Source: Faecalibacterium sp. (GTDB taxonomy: Bacteria > Bacillota > Clostridia > Oscillospirales > Ruminococcaceae). Taken from it: a stretch of 64,000 bases of DNA. Location: contig JALCRP010000004.1 of the NCBI GenBank assembly GCA_022652735.1, forward strand, positions 1-64,000, in the 5' to 3' direction. Positions 44,059-53,671 of this stretch are shown one piece after another (position 1 is the first letter of the stretch; each line of letters begins with the position of its first letter). Both the position numbers and the translations under genes were made by a program. The notes beneath the pieces were generated by a model, which worked only from the letters and a program-made list of their open reading frames with translations, did no database searches and was not told the origin of the DNA.

Positions 44059-46509
44059 TTATCGGCAGACAACTGCCCCGGCTACCGGCTTTTCCGGCAC
44101 AGGAACCGGCTTGCCGGCCGCCTTTTTGCCCGATACCTGCCGACTGTCGGCCGAAAAACTGCGCGGCTTGAGCAGCGCGCGGTTCAGTACCTGACAGACA
44201 TTAGATACCGGCACAAAGCGGATGGCCTGTTTCACCTCGGCATCCACATCGTACAGGTCGCTCTCGTTATCTTTCGGGATCAGCACGGTTTTCATGCCCT
44301 CGCGGTAAGCGGCCATGCTCTTTTCCTTCAGCCCGCCGATCGGCAGCACATTGCCGTGCAGCGCGATCTCGCCCGTCATGGCGACATCGCCGCGCACCGG
44401 GATGCCGGACAAGCACGAAATCAGCGCCGTCGTCAGCGTAACGCCGGCGGAAGGCCCATCCTTCGGGATGGCCCCTTCGGGCGCGTGGATATGCAAATCG
44501 CTGTTTTTCAGCTTCTCCGCATCGATGCCGTATTCCTCGGCATGTACGCGCGCATATGTGATGGCAAGCTTTGCGCTTTCCTTCATCACATCGCCGAGGC
44601 TGCCTGTCAGCTCAATTTTGCCGCTGCCGTGCGGGATGATCTCTACCTCGATCGGCAGCGTCTCGCCGCCCACCGTCGTCCACGCAAGGCCGTTCGCGAT
44701 GCCGACGGCATCCGTACGGTTCAAAAATTCCGGCTTATTGCGGCGCGGGCCAAGCAGATCTTCCAGCATTGCGCCTGTAACGGCGACGCTTTCCGTCTCG
44801 CCCTGGGCAATCCGGCGCGCACACTTGCGCAGTACGCTTGTAATTTCACGCTCCAGCCCGCGGACGCCGGCCTCGCGCGTGTAGCCGTCGATTAGGCCGT
44901 ACAGCGCGCTCTGGCTCATGGATACTTTGCCGGCAAGGCCGCAGTTTTTGAGCTGCTTTGGAAGCAGATGCTTGCGCGCAATATTATATTTTTCGATGCG
45001 GGTATAGCTCGGCAGCTCAATTACTTCCATACGATCCAAAAGTGGCGCAGGGATCGTGCCGCGGTCGTTGGCCGTTGTGATAAACAGCACCTCGCTCAAA
45101 TCGAACGGGACGTCGAGAAAATGATCCTTAAAGGTGCTGTTTTGCTCCGGGTCAAGCGCCTCCAGCAGCGCAGAAGCCGGGTCGCCGCGGAAATCGTTGC
45201 CGAGCTTGTCGATCTCATCCATCAAAATCAGCGGGTTGCGGCTTTTTGCCGTAATCATTGCGTTGATGATCTTGCCCGGCATGGCGCCGATGTACGTACG
45301 GCGGTGGCCGCGAATCTCGGCTTCATCGCGTACTCCGCCGAGGCTCATGCGCACATATTTGCGCCCGAGGCATTCGGCGATGGAGCGTACAATGCTTGTT
45401 TTGCCGACGCCCGGAGGGCCGACAAGGCAGATGATCTGCCCTTTCACATCCGGCGCAAGCTTGCGCACGGACAGGATTTCAAGGATACGCTCTTTTACCT
45501 TTTTCAGGCCGTAATGGTCGCGGTCCAAAATCTTCGCGGCGCGGGCAATATCCAGATTATCCGGCGTCATCGTGTTCCAAGGCAAATCAAGGCAGGTGTC
45601 CAGATAGGTGCGGATCACCGTTGCCTCCTGATTGGAGCCCTGCATTTTAACAAGACGGTCGCACTCTTTCAAAAGCTTTGTGTGCGTCTCCTCGTCAAGC
45701 TTCAGTTTTTCGATGCGCGCGCGGTAATCGTCCACCTCGGCGTGGGTATCGTCGCCATCGCCCAGCTCGTCGCTGATGACGTGCATCTGCTCGTGCAGAT
45801 AATACTCCCGCTGGTTTTTGTCCATCGAATCGTTGACTTTATCCTGAATTTCTTTTTCGATCTGCATCACCTGACATTCCCGCTGCATCAGGTTCAGCAG
45901 CTTTTCAAGCCGCCCGGCCAGCGTCCCCTCGTTCATGATGGCCTGCTTATCCTCGTACTTGAATAAGAGGTTTGCCGGCATATACTCGCTCAAAAACGCG
46001 GGGTCGTCGTTCGATACAATGGTAAACACCACATCTTTTGCAAGGCGCGGGTTCAACGCAATGTAATCGTCGAAAGCAGTTTTCAGGCTGCGCACCAGCG
46101 CTTCCACTTCGACGCTGCTGTTGTTTTTCAAGCCGCGTACCGGCGCCGGGCGGATCAGCGAAACAAGAAACTTTCCGTTGGAATCCAGCTCGGCCAAGCG
46201 GGCGCGGTATTTGCCCTCGACCAATACCTTCACAAGGTCATCGGAAACGCGCAGCACCTGCTTAACTTCAGCCACAACGCCGTAAGCATATAGCTCGTTT
46301 TGGCCGGGGTCGTCCGTCTCCATATCTTTCTGGGCCACCAAAAACACATTGCTGTTGTTGCTGATTGCCCACTCCACGGCAGCCACGCTTTTATCGCGGC
46401 CAACCTCAAAATGTACCAGATTGTTCGGGAACACTACCAGCCCGCGCAGCGCGATCGTTGGCAGGTGCAGATCTCCCCGATCTACTTTTACCGTAACACG
46501 TTCAGACAT
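44059..46509 (-). CDS. lon: ATP-dependent protease Lon
   Basis: Hexameric AAA+ protease degrading misfolded and regulatory proteins. The 816-residue product has the N-terminal LON substrate domain (about 10-205), Walker A GPPGVGKT, a C-terminal protease domain with the catalytic Ser687 in [11 protein letters not shown], and the Lys in [10 protein letters not shown] basic tail of about 40 residues after [11 protein letters not shown] is extra. The second in-frame ATG (46509) is chosen because GGAGG sits 5 bases before it. It has its own promoter. Confidence 0.97.
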   Translation of the reverse strand: MSERVTVKVDRGDLHLPTIALRGLVVFPNNLVHFEVGRDKSVAAVEWAISNNSNVFLVAQKDMETDDPGQNELYAYGVVAEVKQVLRVSDDLVKVLVEGKYRARLAELDSNGKFLVSLIRPAPVRGLKNNSSVEVEALVRSLKTAFDDYIALNPRLAKDVVFTIVSNDDPAFLSEYMPANLLFKYEDKQAIMNEGTLAGRLEKLLNLMQRECQVMQIEKEIQDKVNDSMDKNQREYYLHEQMHVISDELGDGDDTHAEVDDYRARIEKLKLDEETHTKLLKECDRLVKMQGSNQEATVIRTYLDTCLDLPWNTMTPDNLDIARAAKILDRDHYGLKKVKERILEILSVRKLAPDVKGQIICLVGPPGVGKTSIVRSIAECLGRKYVRMSLGGVRDEAEIRGHRRTYIGAMPGKIINAMITAKSRNPLILMDEIDKLGNDFRGDPASALLEALDPEQNSTFKDHFLDVPFDLSEVLFITTANDRGTIPAPLLDRMEVIELPSYTRIEKYNIARKHLLPKQLKNCGLAGKVSMSQSALYGLIDGYTREAGVRGLEREITSVLRKCARRIAQGETESVAVTGAMLEDLLGPRRNKPEFLNRTDAVGIANGLAWTTVGGETLPIEVEIIPHGSGKIELTGSLGDVMKESAKLAITYARVHAEEYGIDAEKLKNSDLHIHAPEGAIPKDGPSAGVTLTTALISCLSGIPVRGDVAMTGEIALHGNVLPIGGLKEKSMAAYREGMKTVLIPKDNESDLYDVDAEVKQAIRFVPVSNVCQVLNRALLKPRSFSADSRQVSGKKAAGKPVPVPEKPVAGAVVCR

Positions 46510-46561
46510 AAGAACCTCCATGCCGCCGCCCTTTACAGGGGCATAACACGGCTATTGTGCT

Positions 46562-46590
46562 ATTATACTCAAAAATTGTGAACAGTGCAA
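46562..46590 (-). promoter_or_regulatory. Promoter of the lon operon
   Basis: On the minus strand TTGCAC (46590-46585), 17-base spacer and TATAAT (46567-46562). It lies between the clpX terminator and lon. No convincing CIRCE or CtsR heat-shock operator was found around it. Confidence 0.8.
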
Positions 46591-46615
46591 TAACAGCCTG
46601 TTGCCAAAGCGGCCT

Positions 46616-46652
46616 AAAAAAGGAAGAAGCGCAGCCTTTTCAGCTGCGCTTC
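46616..46652 (-). terminator. Terminator after clpX
   Basis: Minus strand GAAGCGCAGC (46652-46643) pairs perfectly with GCTGCGCTTC (46635-46626) around a 7-base loop, followed by TTCCTTTTTT. Confidence 0.9.
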
Positions 46653-46666
46653 CAAAAGATTTTTGC

Positions 46667-47998
46667 TTACGTCGCCGGGAACTGATTTTTATAGCGCTTA
46701 CGGACAGCGCCGTATTCCAGATGCGCCTCGCCGCCCTCGACGGTGTCGCGATCGATCGTGACACGCACGATCGTTGCATCGCTCGGGATTTTGTACATCA
46801 CCGGGATAAGCAGATTTTCCATTACGCTGCGCAGGCCGCGGGCGCCGCTTTTACGGGCCAGCGTTTTGCCGGCGATAGCGCGCAGGGCGTCTTCCGTAAA
46901 TTCCAGCTCCACGTTATCCATGCCGAGCAGCGCCTTATACTGCTTCACGAGGCTGTTTTTCGGTTCTTTCAAAACGCGGACAAGCGCATCTTCATCCAGC
47001 GCATCCAGTACCGTGATAACCGGCAGGCGGCCGATCAGCTCCGGGATGAGGCCGAACTTTACCAGATCGTGCGGCTCTACCTTGCGCATCAGCTCTTTTT
47101 CCACCGCATCGCCGGTATCCTTCAGCTGCCCGCCAAAGCCCAGCGCCGAGTTATCCGTGCGGCGCAGAATATACGTTTCGAGGCCATCAAACGCGCCGCC
47201 GCAGATGAACAAAATGTTCGTGGTGTCGATTTGAATAAACTCCTGCTGCGGGTGCTTGCGCCCGCCCTGCGGCGGGACATTGCTGACGGTGCCCTCAAGA
47301 ATTTTCAGCAGCGCCTGCTGTACCCCTTCGCCGCCCACATCGCGCGTGATCGAGGGGTTCTCGCTTTTGCGGGTAATCTTGTCGATCTCATCGATATAGA
47401 TGATGCCGACCTGTGCGCGCTGGATGTCATAATCCGCGGCCTGAATCAACTTGAGCAGGATATTTTCGACGTCCTCGCCGACATAGCCGGCTTCTGTCAG
47501 GGTCGTGGCGTCCGCGATGGCAAACGGCACACCAAGCATTTTCGCCAGCGTCTGGGCCAGCAAGGTTTTGCCCACGCCGGAAGGCCCAAGCATCAGCACG
47601 TTGGATTTTTGCAAATCGACATCTGCGCCCTTGCCGCTGAGAATCCGCTTATAATGGTTATAAACCGCCACGGAAAGCACGGTTTTTGCCTCATCCTGCC
47701 CGATCACGTACTGGTCAAGCCCAGCCTTGATCTCCTCCGGGTTGAGGATATTCAGCTGCAGCGGTGCTTCGCCCGCGGCCGCGCGGGCATTGCCATGCCC
47801 GGCCCCGGCGCGCGGCGGCTTTTGGCTGCCATGCTCGGGCTTGTCCTCCAGCAGCGAATGGCAAAGTGTGATGCACTCGCTGCAGATATTGACGCCCGGC
47901 CCGATAATCATCCGTTCTACTTCATCTTGGTGCTTGCCGCAGAAGCTGCACACCAGATCTTTTTCGTTTTTATCCTTGCCGGAATTGTTATTTGGCAT
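46667..47998 (-). CDS. clpX: ATP-dependent Clp protease ATP-binding subunit ClpX
   Basis: AAA+ unfoldase that feeds substrates to ClpP. The 443-residue product has an N-terminal zinc-binding domain (Cys17, Cys20, Cys39, Cys42), Walker A GPSGVGKT, Walker [11 protein letters not shown], and the [14 protein letters not shown] sensor-2 region. A Gly/Ala-rich linker near 55-75 separates the zinc domain from the AAA module. clpP lies 57 bases upstream on the same strand. AAGGAAGG precedes the ATG. Confidence 0.98.
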   Translation of the reverse strand: MPNNNSGKDKNEKDLVCSFCGKHQDEVERMIIGPGVNICSECITLCHSLLEDKPEHGSQKPPRAGAGHGNARAAAGEAPLQLNILNPEEIKAGLDQYVIGQDEAKTVLSVAVYNHYKRILSGKGADVDLQKSNVLMLGPSGVGKTLLAQTLAKMLGVPFAIADATTLTEAGYVGEDVENILLKLIQAADYDIQRAQVGIIYIDEIDKITRKSENPSITRDVGGEGVQQALLKILEGTVSNVPPQGGRKHPQQEFIQIDTTNILFICGGAFDGLETYILRRTDNSALGFGGQLKDTGDAVEKELMRKVEPHDLVKFGLIPELIGRLPVITVLDALDEDALVRVLKEPKNSLVKQYKALLGMDNVELEFTEDALRAIAGKTLARKSGARGLRSVMENLLIPVMYKIPSDATIVRVTIDRDTVEGGEAHLEYGAVRKRYKNQFPAT

Positions 47999-48055
47999 AA
48001 TTCCTTCCTTATCTAAGCAGCCCGAAAAGCCCTTTTGCGCAGGCGCGGGGGTGCT

Positions 48056-48643
48056 TTAGCGGTGTGCGATCACATCGTCGATGAGGCCGTATTCCTTTGC
48101 CTGCTCGGCCGACAGGAAATTATCGCGCTCGGTATCCTGACGAACCTTCTCCACCGGCTGGCCGGTATACTCGCTCATCAGGCGGTTCATCTTTTCGCGC
48201 GTGGCTACCAGATGATCGGAGTGGATTTTGATGTCCGTCGTCTGGCCCTGCAGCCCCTGCATCAGGGGCTGATGGATCAAAATCTCGGAGTTGGGCAGCG
48301 CAAAGCGCTTGCCTTTTGTGCCGCTGCAAAGCAAAAACGCGCCCATCGAGGCCGCCATGCCCATGCAGATCGTCGAAACATCACACTTGATATATTTCAT
48401 AGTATCGTGGATGGCAAAGCCGGAGCTAATGCTGCCGCCCGGGCTGTTGATATACAGGCTGATGTCCTTATCCGGGTCCTGCCCTTCGAGGTACAGCAGC
48501 TGCGCCACCACAAGGCTCGCCGTCGTATCGTTTACTTCATCGCTGAGCACAATGATCCGATCGTTCAGCAAGCGGGAAAAAATATCATAAGACCGTTCCC
48601 CGCGCGGGGTCTGCTCTACTACATAAGGTACCAAACTACTCAA
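48056..48643 (-). CDS. clpP: ATP-dependent Clp protease proteolytic subunit ClpP
   Basis: Serine protease forming the double-ring chamber used by ClpX. With TTG at 48643 as start, the product is 195 residues, the family length, and begins [19 protein letters not shown] like other ClpPs. Ser99 ([11 protein letters not shown]) and His124 (ILIHQPL) form the active site with the Asp of DTERD. GGGAGG lies 10 bases before the TTG. The open frame continues 29 codons further to an ATG, but that stretch overlaps a terminator hairpin and is not part of the family. Confidence 0.93.
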   Translation of the reverse strand: MSSLVPYVVEQTPRGERSYDIFSRLLNDRIIVLSDEVNDTTASLVVAQLLYLEGQDPDKDISLYINSPGGSISSGFAIHDTMKYIKCDVSTICMGMAASMGAFLLCSGTKGKRFALPNSEILIHQPLMQGLQGQTTDIKIHSDHLVATREKMNRLMSEYTGQPVEKVRQDTERDNFLSAEQAKEYGLIDDVIAHR

Positions 48644-48681
48644 AATCCTTCGCCTCCCGAATTTCTTACCAAATGGATTTG

Positions 48682-48727
48682 AAAAATTGACCGACACGGC
48701 AAAAGCAGCGCCGTATCGGTCAATTTT
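48682..48727 (-). terminator. Terminator-like hairpin between tig and clpP
   Basis: Minus strand AAAATTGACCGATACGGC (48727-48710) pairs with GCCGTGTCGGTCAATTTTT (48700-48682), one G-U pair and a 9-base loop, ending in a T-run. clpP begins 38 bases further with no visible promoter in between. Confidence 0.85.
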
Positions 48728-48766
48728 CACAACATTTTCAAGCGCTGCCCCCGGCAGCGAAAAAGA

Positions 48767-50098
48767 TTACTCTGCGCTTTCTTCCTTCTTGGCGGCTTCG
48801 TCTGCCTTTTCGGCCGGCTTCTCAGTAATCTTTGCCTTTTCCTTCAGGAAATCAATCGCCTTATTGACGGCCAGATCTTTTTTCAGATCATCGAGGTTGA
48901 CAAGGCCCTTGACCTTCTCTTCCTCCATCTTGTACTGGTCAGCAATGCGCTTAATCTCGGCGCTGACATCATCCTCGGCAGCCTCGATCTTTTCCTTTGC
49001 GGCGACAGCCTCCAGCGCAAGACGAATCTTGACCTGCTTTTCCGCCTGCGGCATAAAGCTCTGGCGGAACTGCTCAACCGTCTGGCCCATATACTTCAGG
49101 TACTGATCCAGTTTCAGGCCCTGCTGCTCCACACGATAGGCAAAATCGTTCACCATCTCGTCCATACGGGCTTCGTACATATCCTGGGGGATCTCGGCTT
49201 CCATGCCGCCGACCACTTGGTCAACCAGCTTGTTTTCTACGTCGAGTGCATCCTGCTTATCATACTGCTCCTGCTTTTGCTTCCGGATGGAATCCTTCAG
49301 CGCATCCAGCGTGTCATACTCGGAAACGTCCTTTGCAAAATCATCGTCCAGCTCGGGCAGTTCCTTGTATTTTACTTCGTGCAGCTTGATCTTAAAGGTG
49401 GCATCCTTGCCGGCCAGCTCTTCGGCCTGATATTCCTTCGGGAACGTAACGTTCACGTCGAAATCCTCGCCGGCCTTGTGGCCCACGCACTGCTCCTCAA
49501 AGCCCGGAATAAACGAGCCGCTGCCCAGCGTGAGCATATAGTGCTCCGCTTTGCCGCCCTCAAAAGCCTTGCCGTCAACATAGCCGTCAAAGTCGATGTC
49601 CACAATGTCGCCGTTTTCGGAGGCACCGTCGCGGGTGCATTCACGCGCATTGCGCTCCTGCATCCGTTTGATCTCGTCCGCGATCTCGCTGTCCTCGACA
49701 GTATGGACCGTTTTCTCTACGGCAAGCCCGGTATACGCGGAAACCTTGACTTCCGGCTTTTCTGCAACCTTAACGGTCAGCTGAACGCCGTTTTCGCCGT
49801 CGGCAGAATCCACGGACACATCCGGGCGGCCCACAGCCTCGACAGCGGCTTCCTTCAGGGCCTGCTCATACGCGGCCGGGAAAAGATCGTTGATGGCATC
49901 GTAGGTGAAAACATCCTTGCCGTACATCTGTTCAATCAGATGGCGGGGTGCCTTGCCCTTACGAAAGCCGGGGACGCTGTACTTCTTGCCCTCACGCTTG
50001 AAAACATCGGCAACCGCAGCCTTGAAAGCATCGGCGTCGATGGAAAACTGCAGCTCATGCATGCTCTTTTCGAGCTTTTCACTTTTGATGAGTTTCAT
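48767..50098 (-). CDS. tig: Trigger factor Tig
   Basis: Ribosome-bound chaperone and peptidyl-prolyl isomerase. The 443-residue product has the ribosome-binding loop motif GFRKGKAPRHLIEQMYG, an FKBP-type domain (about 160-245) with GDIVDIDFDGYVDGKAFEGG, and a helical C-terminal domain with an acidic, Lys-rich tail. ATG 50098 is chosen with GGAGG upstream. tig-clpP-clpX-lon is the standard Firmicutes gene order. Confidence 0.97.
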   Translation of the reverse strand: MKLIKSEKLEKSMHELQFSIDADAFKAAVADVFKREGKKYSVPGFRKGKAPRHLIEQMYGKDVFTYDAINDLFPAAYEQALKEAAVEAVGRPDVSVDSADGENGVQLTVKVAEKPEVKVSAYTGLAVEKTVHTVEDSEIADEIKRMQERNARECTRDGASENGDIVDIDFDGYVDGKAFEGGKAEHYMLTLGSGSFIPGFEEQCVGHKAGEDFDVNVTFPKEYQAEELAGKDATFKIKLHEVKYKELPELDDDFAKDVSEYDTLDALKDSIRKQKQEQYDKQDALDVENKLVDQVVGGMEAEIPQDMYEARMDEMVNDFAYRVEQQGLKLDQYLKYMGQTVEQFRQSFMPQAEKQVKIRLALEAVAAKEKIEAAEDDVSAEIKRIADQYKMEEEKVKGLVNLDDLKKDLAVNKAIDFLKEKAKITEKPAEKADEAAKKEESAE

Positions 50099-50129
50099 TA
50101 TTTTTCCTCCACTCAAAGAAATTCAATTT

Positions 50130-50138
50130 ATTATAGCA
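50130..50138 (-). promoter_or_regulatory. Extended -10 promoter of tig
   Basis: Minus strand TGC-TATAAT (50138-50130) about 30 bases ahead of the tig ATG. The -35 position (TGGTAT) is weak, which is usual for extended -10 promoters. Confidence 0.6.
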
Positions 50139-50193
50139 CGCCATGCGGCCAAATACCAGAGCTTTTTGTGTGCCGGCCGCAGAAAGGGGCGCG

Positions 50194-50886
50194 TCATTCC
50201 GATTTACGTGACACAAGGTACGGGCAAAAATCCAGCCCGTCCGCGCTAATCAGCTTATAGCGGATGCCGTCGATGTCGCCCTGCACCGCATAGCGCAGGG
50301 ATTGCCCGTGCAGATGGCCGTAAAAGCAGCGCTTCACGCCGTACTCCCGCAGCGTGGCGATCACTTCCGGCGCACCGGTGCCGGGATAAAGCGGCGGATA
50401 GTGCAAAAATACCAGCTTTTCGCCTTCTTGTGCGGCGTCAAGGCTTGCCTTCAGCCGGCCGATCTCGCGGTGCATCACCTTTTCATCGTGCGCTTCGCCG
50501 GGGTCAAACAGCCAGCTGCGTGTACCGCACAGCGAAACGCCCTCGACGGAATAAGCGTTGTTGTGCAAAATATGCAGAGTATCAAAGCCGTTGGCCGCCA
50601 AATAGACGTTCATTTTGTTGGCGGTCGTCCACCAATAATCGTGGTTGCCCTTCATCAGCAGCTTTTGGCCGGGCAAACTTTGTAAAAAGGTGAAGTCAGC
50701 TTTGGTATCCTCGAGCTTCATCGCCCAGCTGATGTCCCCGGCGAGCACAACGGTATCGCCAGGGCCGATCAAAGCCCTCCAATTTTTTTCTAAGCGCGGC
50801 ACATATCCTTCCCAGCCGGGAAAAATGTCCATCGGCTTGGCGGCGCCCAGAGAAAGATGAAGGTCCCCGATAGCAAATATTGCCAT
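50194..50886 (-). CDS. Metallophosphoesterase
   Basis: Calcineurin-like phosphoesterase of 230 residues. The metal-site motifs are all visible: GDLHLS near the start, VLAGDISW, MKGNHDYWW, VFLHYPP and YGHLHGQS. The substrate is unknown. ATG 50886 follows AGGAGG; the longer frame has no ribosome-binding site. It lies alone between tig and a divergent DUF1540 gene, 62 bases apart. Confidence 0.93.
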   Translation of the reverse strand: MAIFAIGDLHLSLGAAKPMDIFPGWEGYVPRLEKNWRALIGPGDTVVLAGDISWAMKLEDTKADFTFLQSLPGQKLLMKGNHDYWWTTANKMNVYLAANGFDTLHILHNNAYSVEGVSLCGTRSWLFDPGEAHDEKVMHREIGRLKASLDAAQEGEKLVFLHYPPLYPGTGAPEVIATLREYGVKRCFYGHLHGQSLRYAVQGDIDGIRYKLISADGLDFCPYLVSRKSE

Positions 50887-50948
50887 CCAATCCTCCTGAT
50901 AACGAAAACCAAAACGGTAAATACTCAAAACGCAAAGGGGGTGCCAGA

Positions 50949-51107
50949 ATGGAACCGCAAGAGCCTGTACTCAATGGGGTCAGCTGCGACGTCACGAACT
51001 GCGTTTACAACAACGGCTGCAGCCAGTGTACCGCCGGAGAGATCCATGTCCGCAACAAAGCGGACGCGCCGGAAGAAAGCGTTTGTGAAACGTTTTCCGA
51101 AATTTGA
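50949..51107 (+). CDS. DUF1540 family cysteine-rich miniprotein
   Basis: A 52-residue protein with the DUF1540 pattern: CDVTNCVYNNGCSQCTAGEI followed by a final Cys-x-Thr-Phe. The cysteines suggest a metal site. Members are common in Clostridia and the function is unknown. GGGGGT precedes the ATG. It is the only plus-strand gene between 38.3 and 64 kb. Confidence 0.88.
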   Translation: MEPQEPVLNGVSCDVTNCVYNNGCSQCTAGEIHVRNKADAPEESVCETFSEI

Positions 51108-51113
51108 GCGCAG

Positions 51114-51148
51114 GCCGGCTTGTGCCTTCATGGCGCAATGCCGGCTTT
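51114..51148. terminator. Hairpin terminator between DUF1540 and thrC
   Basis: GCCGGC (51114-51119) plus TTGTGCC pairs with GGCGCAA plus GCCGGC (ending 51145), 5-base loop, one bulged T and one wobble pair, followed by TTT. It may serve both converging genes; the T-runs on either side are short. Confidence 0.65.
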
Positions 51149-51152
51149 ACAT

Positions 51153-52634
51153 TTACTGCTTGCAGCTTTTCAGCGCCGCCGCGCGGATGTCCGCAGGGGC
51201 AATTCTCTCTGTAAAGCGTTCCTGCTTGTCGGAAAGCACAGATAAGCTCTGCGGTGCAGCGCAGCCTGTTTTTGCTTCCAGCGCATGCATGGCATCAAAA
51301 TCGTTGGCCGGCGCGGCGCAGCCCAGCGCTTCGAGTACGCTGCGTGGAAACTTAAATGGCGAAGCCGTGCTCAGCACAACCATCGGCGCGGTACGGCCTG
51401 CTTTTTCGCGCCAAAGGCGCGCCACACGGAAAGCCACTGCCGTGTGCGGGTCGCACAAATAATGATGCTTTTGATACTGCATCCGAATTTCTTCGGCCAC
51501 CTGTTCATCATCCGCACAGCCGCAGGCAAAGCTGTTTTGCAGCGCCGCCAGCGTGGTGTCGTCCACCGTATAGCGGCCCGCCTCTTTCAGCTGGCGCATC
51601 CAGCCGGCCACGGCGGTATCGCTGCCGGAAATGTGATACAGCAGGCGTTCGAGGTTCGAGGAAATGAGGATGTCCATGCTGGGCGAAGTGGTTTTATAAA
51701 AGGCGCGGCGCGCATTGTATGTGCCCGTAGACAAAAAGTCCGTCAGCACATTGTTGCGGTTGGAGGCGCAGACGAGCATTCCCACGGGCAGGCCCATCTG
51801 TTTTGCGTACCAGCCGGCCAGAATATCGCCGAAGTTTCCCGTCGGCACACAAAAATCCACCGGCTGCCCCAGCTTTACCGTGCCCGCCCGCACAAGCTGC
51901 GCATAGGCCGCAAAGTAGTATACGATCTGCGGCACAAGCCGCCCCCAGTTGATGGAGTTTGCGCTCGAAAGGCGCACGTTCTGCGCGGACAGTGCCGCGG
52001 CAAAATCCGGCTCGGATGCGCGGGCAAACACACGCTTTACGCCTGTCTGGGCATCATCAAAATTGCCCTTTACCGCGTAAACGGCAACATTTTTGCCTTC
52101 CTGCGTGGCCATCTGCATACGCTGGATCACGCTGGTACCGTCCTGCGGATAAAATACCGCGATTTCGGTGCCTTCTACATCCCGAAAGCCTTCCAGCGCG
52201 GCCTTACCGGTATCACCGCTGGTGGCCACCAAGATGCGAGTCGTCTCGGTACGGCCAAGGTTCTTTTTTGCCTGCACCAGCAGCTTCGGCAGAAGCTGCA
52301 ACGCATAATCCTTAAAAGCGCAGGTTGGCCCGTGCCAAAGCTCCAGCGCCCATGTATCCTCGCTGACGGGCACAGCACAGCCGGCTTTACCCGCAAAAGG
52401 CGCGCCGTATACGGCCGGCAGTACGGCCGGCAAAAACGCAGCCGGATACTCCGTCAAATAGCGGCCGAGAATTGCCTGTGCCATCTCGGGATAGCTTTTT
52501 TCACAGAGTTCGGCCAGCTCCACCTGCGGGAAGCGCTCGGGCACAAACAGGCCGCCGTCCGCGGCAAGCCCCTGCGCGATCGCCTGTGAGGCGGATACGG
52601 TTTGGGTGCGGTTCCTAGTGCTGAAATACTGCAT
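51153..52634 (-). CDS. thrC: Threonine synthase ThrC
   Basis: PLP enzyme converting O-phosphohomoserine to threonine. The 493-residue product is the longer class of threonine synthase. It opens YFSTRNRTQTVSASQAIAQG and carries the PLP lysine Lys108 in CAFKDYALQLLPKL. VATSGDTGKAALEGF and PTGNFGDILAGWYAKQMG are further cofactor/substrate segments. AAAGGAG precedes the ATG. It follows yraN by 39 bases and is the last gene of the rplS-led run, an unusual metabolic addition to it. Confidence 0.97.
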   Translation of the reverse strand: MQYFSTRNRTQTVSASQAIAQGLAADGGLFVPERFPQVELAELCEKSYPEMAQAILGRYLTEYPAAFLPAVLPAVYGAPFAGKAGCAVPVSEDTWALELWHGPTCAFKDYALQLLPKLLVQAKKNLGRTETTRILVATSGDTGKAALEGFRDVEGTEIAVFYPQDGTSVIQRMQMATQEGKNVAVYAVKGNFDDAQTGVKRVFARASEPDFAAALSAQNVRLSSANSINWGRLVPQIVYYFAAYAQLVRAGTVKLGQPVDFCVPTGNFGDILAGWYAKQMGLPVGMLVCASNRNNVLTDFLSTGTYNARRAFYKTTSPSMDILISSNLERLLYHISGSDTAVAGWMRQLKEAGRYTVDDTTLAALQNSFACGCADDEQVAEEIRMQYQKHHYLCDPHTAVAFRVARLWREKAGRTAPMVVLSTASPFKFPRSVLEALGCAAPANDFDAMHALEAKTGCAAPQSLSVLSDKQERFTERIAPADIRAAALKSCKQ

Positions 52635-52673
52635 AAGGCAGGCTCCTTTTTCGCTTGTGTAGGTTTTGCTCTT

Positions 52674-53036
52674 TCAGGATACCGCAAAAGCGCTTTGGAT
52701 GCAATGCACCTGCCAACCGCCGGTTTCCAGCGGCCGCACTTCCGCCACATCAAAGCGCACAGTACGCTCCAGATTTCCGGTTTGCTGCAAAAAGCGTTCG
52801 GCGGCCAAAATCAGGCGGCGGCGCTTTGCGGCGTCAACAGCCTCGGCCGGGCGGCCCCAGCTGCCGGCGCTGCGCGTTTTTACTTCGCAGATCACGATCG
52901 TCTGCCCCTCTTCCAGCACAAGATCCAGCTCGCCCATACGGGTGCGGTAATCGTGCGCCAGCAGGCGGCAGCCGCGGTCAAGATAATACTTCGCGGCGGC
53001 AGCTTCGCCCTTTTGCCCGGTTTCGGCGCGGTTCAT
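52674..53036 (-). CDS. YraN family (UPF0102) endonuclease-like protein
   Basis: A 120-residue protein with the predicted nuclease fold of UPF0102: Gly-Glu-Leu-Asp ([10 protein letters not shown]) followed by the Glu-x-Lys of ICEVKTRS. The role is unknown; structural resemblance to Holliday-junction resolvases is known for the family. ATG 53036 overlaps the rnhB stop (ATGA). The rnhB-yraN pair is conserved across bacteria. Confidence 0.93.
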   Translation of the reverse strand: MNRAETGQKGEAAAAKYYLDRGCRLLAHDYRTRMGELDLVLEEGQTIVICEVKTRSAGSWGRPAEAVDAAKRRRLILAAERFLQQTGNLERTVRFDVAEVRPLETGGWQVHCIQSAFAVS

Positions 53037-53668
53037 TGCTGTACCTCGTCCGGGTGCCAATACCCCTGCTTTTTCAAAAAGCTGCGGCGGTAAAACGGCT
53101 GAATTCCATACTGCGCGATCAATTCGTAATGCAGCTTTGTGGGGTAGCCCTTGTGTTTTGCCAGCTGGTACTGTGGAAACTGCTTATCAAGCTCCCGCAT
53201 ATAGCGGTCTCGGCTGACTTTAGCGAGGATGGATGCGGCCGCAATGCTCGCGCTGGTTCCGTCGCCTTTGATGACATATTGCGCCGGGATGTTCAGCGCC
53301 TCCGGCACACGGTTGCCATCGATCAAAACCAAATTCGGCACGATGGCAAGGCCCTCCACGGCCTCGCACATGCCTTCCATCGTGGCCTGCAAAATATTAA
53401 CGCGGTCGATCTCTTCCGGGCCGACGAAAACGACTTTCCAAGCCAGCGCCTTCTCGGTGATCTCCGTATACAGTGCCTCGCGCTTTTTCTCGCTCAATTT
53501 TTTAGAATCATTTACGCCGGAAATCGGCTTTTCCGGGTCAAGGATGCAGGCGCCCACGGCCACAGGCCCGCACAGCGGCCCGCGCCCGGCCTCATCTACG
53601 CCCGCAAAACAGCCGTGCCCGGCGCGTACCTCGGCATCAAACGCATACAGCGCCGTCGAATCTGCCAT
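53033..53668 (-). CDS. rnhB: Ribonuclease HII
   Basis: Cleaves RNA in RNA-DNA hybrids and single ribonucleotides in DNA. The 211-residue product has the DEAGRGP motif (Asp25, Glu26) and VLIDGNRVP with the third acidic residue. Start ATG 53668 follows GGGAGGCGTGAGGG, 3 bases after the rbgA stop. Part of rplS-lepB-rbgA-rnhB-yraN-thrC. Confidence 0.97.
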   Translation of the reverse strand: MADSTALYAFDAEVRAGHGCFAGVDEAGRGPLCGPVAVGACILDPEKPISGVNDSKKLSEKKREALYTEITEKALAWKVVFVGPEEIDRVNILQATMEGMCEAVEGLAIVPNLVLIDGNRVPEALNIPAQYVIKGDGTSASIAAASILAKVSRDRYMRELDKQFPQYQLAKHKGYPTKLHYELIAQYGIQPFYRRSFLKKQGYWHPDEVQQ

Positions 53669-53671
53669 CCC

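Noticed and set aside
46551-46595. Imperfect repeated TATTG/GTGC elements near the lon promoter, considered as a CIRCE or CtsR site
   Set aside because: They do not match TTAGCACTC-N9-GAGTGCTAA or the CtsR heptad repeat when read base by base.
48644-48730. In-frame ATG giving ClpP a 29-residue N-terminal extension
   Set aside because: The extension is encoded by the tig/clpP terminator hairpin region and is absent from the ClpP family; TTG 48643 with GGGAGG gives the normal N-terminus.
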